A stretch of DNA of 64,000 nt from NCBI GenBank assembly GCA_964463965.1, contig CAYXED010000006.1, positions 61,118 through 125,117 of the forward strand, given 5' to 3'. A model generated the notes under the pieces. The model had not been told where the DNA came from. It ran no database searches and saw only the letters and a program-made list of their open reading frames with translations. The number at the start of each line of letters is the position of its first letter. Positions within the stretch are counted from its first letter, which is position 1. This DNA comes from UBA2166 sp964463965. GTDB lineage: Bacteria; Nitrospirota; Nitrospiria; Nitrospirales; UBA2166. Positions 61,844 to 64,000 of this stretch are shown piece after piece. A program made the translations under genes and the position numbers.

Positions 61844-61930
61844 AAAAAATACGCCTCTAAATTTTGGAATTCATCCAATGGCCTATCAGGAAAATCACGC
61901 TAGCGTCTTTTAAGATGTTTATTACTTTAA

Positions 61931-62320
61931 TCAGTTTACGAGTTTTACTGTTGCTCTCTCGGCAAATTTTAGACTTTCTCTTCCATGTGCGGTATGCCTT
62001 TGATCGCCCTGTGGAATTGCTAGTTCAAGGTGCCGTAGGGCATCTTTAAGGTGTGTAATGGCAAGTTTCCCATTTAGTTTGTCTTTTGGCATCAGCTTAA
62101 TTGCATCCTTGGCATGTGATACGGAATCTTGTACATGGCGTGAAATCAGCCACACTTCTTCAGGTTCGAGCGCCAGAGCTTCATCTGCATGGGACACTGA
62201 ATAGGATATGTTTTTTAAAGCCTCTTGTCCTTCATCTGCGTGAACGGGTAAAGAGAACAAAAATAGACTTGGTATTAAAATAATCCAGGTAAATGAAAAA
62301 AAATGATCATGCTGTCTCAT
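61931..62320 (-). CDS. SmbP-like small metal-binding protein (second copy)
   Basis: The 129-residue protein has a signal peptide (FTWIILIPSLFLFSLPVHA) and a helical His-rich mature part with recurring HAxxAxxLxP-type units (SHADEALAL, SVSHAKDAIKL, ITHLKDALRHLE, RHTAHGRES). SmbP of Nitrosomonas europaea is a periplasmic helical-bundle protein that binds copper and other divalent metals. It starts four bases after the preceding SmbP-like gene, whose last codons contain its AAGGG ribosome binding site. Confidence 0.75.
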   Translation of the reverse strand: MRQHDHFFSFTWIILIPSLFLFSLPVHADEGQEALKNISYSVSHADEALALEPEEVWLISRHVQDSVSHAKDAIKLMPKDKLNGKLAITHLKDALRHLELAIPQGDQRHTAHGRESLKFAERATVKLVN

Positions 62321-62324
62321 TCTA

Positions 62325-62735
62325 TCAATCCCTTATTGCTTCAAATTGAAGTGCGGCTGCTTCTGCATGTGCAAGCCCCTGTTGTGCATGAGTTGTTGCT
62401 TGATTGGCATGCCCCTGTTCTCCATGCGAGACAGCTTCTGAAAGGTGGTGGATTGAGTCCCTAAGGTGAGGCAGGGCAACCTTGGAACTTTTGTGGTCAT
62501 TTGGAAGTGTTTGAATGGCAGCTTTGCCGTGAGTGATGGCTGTTTTTGCGTGTGCTGCAGCATCACTCGCATGGCCTAATTCTCCGTGCATGATTGCATC
62601 ACTTGAGTGGCTTTGCATCTCATCTATGTGATCTACTGTGTCCTCAAGGCTTTTTGCAAATGTGTACGAGGTAATACTTCCAAGAATTATTGAAAAAATT
62701 AAGAAATATTTGATGTTGCGTAGTATTTTGAGCAT
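62325..62735 (-). CDS. SmbP-like small metal-binding protein (first copy)
   Basis: The 136-residue protein has a signal peptide (IKYFLIFSIILGSITSYTFA) and a helical His-rich part with regular HA repeats (QSHSSDAIMHGELGHASD, AAHAKTAITHGKAAIQTLP, LRDSIHHLSEAVSHGEQGH). It resembles the SmbP family more clearly than its neighbour, to which it is a likely tandem duplicate. AAGGAG lies eight bases before the ATG. It probably buffers periplasmic copper or other metals. Confidence 0.8.
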   Translation of the reverse strand: MLKILRNIKYFLIFSIILGSITSYTFAKSLEDTVDHIDEMQSHSSDAIMHGELGHASDAAAHAKTAITHGKAAIQTLPNDHKSSKVALPHLRDSIHHLSEAVSHGEQGHANQATTHAQQGLAHAEAAALQFEAIRD

Positions 62736-62814
62736 TGGCTGTCTCCTTATACCTTACCGCAATATGAAATATCGTCTAGCGGGCAGAGGGAGTTTATTGA
62801 ACAATCACAGCAGT

Positions 62815-63753
62815 TCATTTCATAAGTGCATCGGGATATGGATTGAGGTAAGCCTGGGTACAAAGATAATCAACATGAAAGGTCCGGGCATAGTGACGAA
62901 TGCGTTGTATTGGTTCTTGTAAAGGAATTGCTCCACGATGAAACTGTGTAATTATGTCGTGCAGATCAGTTCGTTCATCTTTTTCGAGGCATTCCGTAAG
63001 GTGACCTACCATATGGTATAGCACATTTGCGTGCTTGCGAGGTGTTGGTTTTTCTCTGACGGCGGCCATCAACTCTTCTCCATATTCATATGCAAGGGCT
63101 GTAGCGTCATAGTCTTGGCTTTTTGCGACGAGTTGTCCAAGAGACTGATAATGTTTCGGGCTATAAGCCATCAAAAGATATTTATGCCGAGTGTGGAACC
63201 CAACGATCGATCCTTTAGTCACACGGGAATGCATGAGTTTTTTCCAACGATAATAACAAAAGACTTGTTCAAAGAAATGGAGTCGAAGTGCACGATTGTG
63301 AAGGTCACGTTCATCGGTAACAGGGATCAGGGGGTATTTTGACTTGAAAGCACGTGAAAAAACTCCCATTCCGATTGACTCAATGCTTCCATTCTCCTGA
63401 GTGATCGGGATGTGATTGATTCCACAAGTTATCGATTTAGTTTTGAAAACATAGCCAGATAGGGATTCAAGTTCTCTAGAATTTAGTTTTTCATCCGTGT
63501 AGGTTTTTAAGGTCTTGGTATGATTTGTTCTTGTTTGCTTGCTAATAATCGTTGGATTTAAAGGGGTGCCTATTAGTTCCATCGGTTCTCGTGGTGTCCC
63601 AAGACCTGCTTCAACTTCTGGGCACACTGATACCCAGTCTACATACTTGCTAAGGGTATTGGTCAGAAATTGATCTTCGGCGGGATCTCCATTATGACGA
63701 AATGGTTGTCCCAACAGACAAGCACTAACTCCAATTTTCGGTTTTTCATTCAC
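62815..63753 (-). CDS. DUF523-DUF1722 fusion protein
   Basis: The 312-residue protein joins an N-terminal DUF523 domain (about 1-150) and a C-terminal DUF1722/YbgA-like domain (about 190-305, with HKYLLMAYSPKHYQSLGQLVA). DUF523 contains the 2-thiouracil desulfidase TudS, and its three cluster cysteines appear here as Cys12 (VSACLLG), Cys44 (VCPEVEAG) and Cys110 (SITCGI), so a [4Fe-4S] cluster and a desulfidase-like reaction are plausible. Start GTG 63753. It is upstream of the SmbP pair with an 79-base gap. Confidence 0.85.
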   Translation of the reverse strand: MNEKPKIGVSACLLGQPFRHNGDPAEDQFLTNTLSKYVDWVSVCPEVEAGLGTPREPMELIGTPLNPTIISKQTRTNHTKTLKTYTDEKLNSRELESLSGYVFKTKSITCGINHIPITQENGSIESIGMGVFSRAFKSKYPLIPVTDERDLHNRALRLHFFEQVFCYYRWKKLMHSRVTKGSIVGFHTRHKYLLMAYSPKHYQSLGQLVAKSQDYDATALAYEYGEELMAAVREKPTPRKHANVLYHMVGHLTECLEKDERTDLHDIITQFHRGAIPLQEPIQRIRHYARTFHVDYLCTQAYLNPYPDALMK

Positions 63754-63889
63754 AATTAGGGTCTCTCAAGTAACTAAGGTGCTATGACTAAAATAAGTAT
63801 CATGTAAATATGAAAAGAAGATTAGGAGAAAATTAGAATGGTCTTAGATTTGAAAAATATCAATTTAAATGGAAGTGTTTAGAGCTTGA

Positions 63890-63925
63890 ACGCTGGCTAC
63901 CCTTAGATTGCGAGGCAGCCAGCGT
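63890..63925 (-). terminator. Hairpin downstream of the gene at the right edge
   Basis: ACGCTGGCT (63890-63898) and AGCCAGCGT (63917-63925) are exact complements around an 18-base loop. It lies about 20 bases after the stop of the partial minus-strand gene at the window end. No U-tract is present. Confidence 0.45.
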
Positions 63926-63945
63926 CTAAGTGTTTAAAATTTCTA

Positions 63946-64000
63946 TTACGGCTGCGGACCGGTATAGAGCGGTGGTGAATAGAGTGGCACAGCCACTTTA
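63946..64000 (-). CDS. C-terminal end of an unidentified gene, truncated by window edge
   Basis: Read on the minus strand, an open frame enters at the window edge and ends in TAA at 63946-63948 with residues KVAVPLYSPPLYTGPQP. The stretch is too short to identify. The hairpin placed right behind the stop supports a real gene end. Confidence 0.4.
   Translation of the reverse strand, partial: KVAVPLYSPPLYTGPQP

Overview
The window is one continuous stretch of bacterial chromosome, moderately AT-rich by eye, dense with housekeeping genes on both strands and with no insertion sequence, phage, integrase or CRISPR array that I can see. Signal peptides, lipoboxes, an outer-membrane barrel ending in Phe, HtrA, two SmbP-type metal-binding proteins and cytochrome c point to a diderm (Gram-negative) bacterium with a respiratory life style. 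The paired SmbP genes, a short CxxC...CxxCG zinc-ribbon protein and a binding-protein/histidine-kinase pair recall Nitrospirota and other nitrifier-associated lineages. That is an impression from family content, not a phylogenetic result.

Layout. 1-5.2 kb: a truncated HAMP sensor kinase behind a periplasmic binding protein, a hairpin-rich gap, a secreted CHRD-domain protein and a TPR protein. 5.3-9.4 kb: tRNA-Arg, dienelactone hydrolase, the TldD/TldE protease pair and tRNA-Pro. 9.4-15 kb: acylphosphatase and apt, then a minus-strand set of DegT aminotransferase, SLC13 transporter, Sua5 and purC. 15-26.7 kb: a beta-barrel protein, then a long plus-strand run ribBA-ribH-nusB-purS-purQ-purL-purF followed by a sensor kinase, a response regulator and a VanZ-like protein. 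26.7-35.3 kb: PEBP lipoprotein, DUF3422, esterase, TrmI, a squalene/phytoene synthase, a zinc-ribbon protein, SGNH and TraB proteins, purN and tRNA-Ala. 35.4-40.2 kb: a four-gene ABC-2 export operon of the GldA/GldF/GldG type with a DUF4340 protein. 40.2-47.3 kb: a carbon operon (glycosyltransferase, pgl, fbp, class I aldolase) and a coaBC, LolD-like ATPase, pyrD operon. 47.5-54.9 kb: a binding protein behind a Fur-like box, a membrane-bound cytochrome c, a very large PqqD/radical-SAM/ArsM-like fusion, a TVP38 protein and a degenerate histidine kinase. 54.9-64 kb: an orphan FtsX-type permease, tRNA-Val, an SDR, a TPR lipoprotein, HtrA, a Sel1-repeat protein, two SmbP genes, a DUF523-DUF1722 protein and the tail of one more gene.

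How the genes work together. Purine synthesis is heavily represented (purC, purSQLF, purN, apt) and is linked to riboflavin synthesis. Lower gluconeogenesis and pentose phosphate enzymes form another unit. Envelope quality control and metal handling cluster at the right end. The most unusual object is the 835-residue fusion at 50.0-52.5 kb, which joins a peptide-recognition-like domain, a radical SAM core with extra cysteines and a methyltransferase that keeps the ArsM cysteines. It is followed by a TVP38 membrane protein and preceded by a possible 28-codon ORF, and is the best candidate here for an undescribed system.

Other signals worth noting are a phytoene synthase whose conserved N-terminus has no ATG, GTG or TTG start, promoters placed so that transcripts would start at the start codon (ribBA, the fusion gene, perhaps purL), 3' hairpins lacking U-tracts, and several enzymes with altered catalytic residues (pseudo-kinase, SDR, SGNH).
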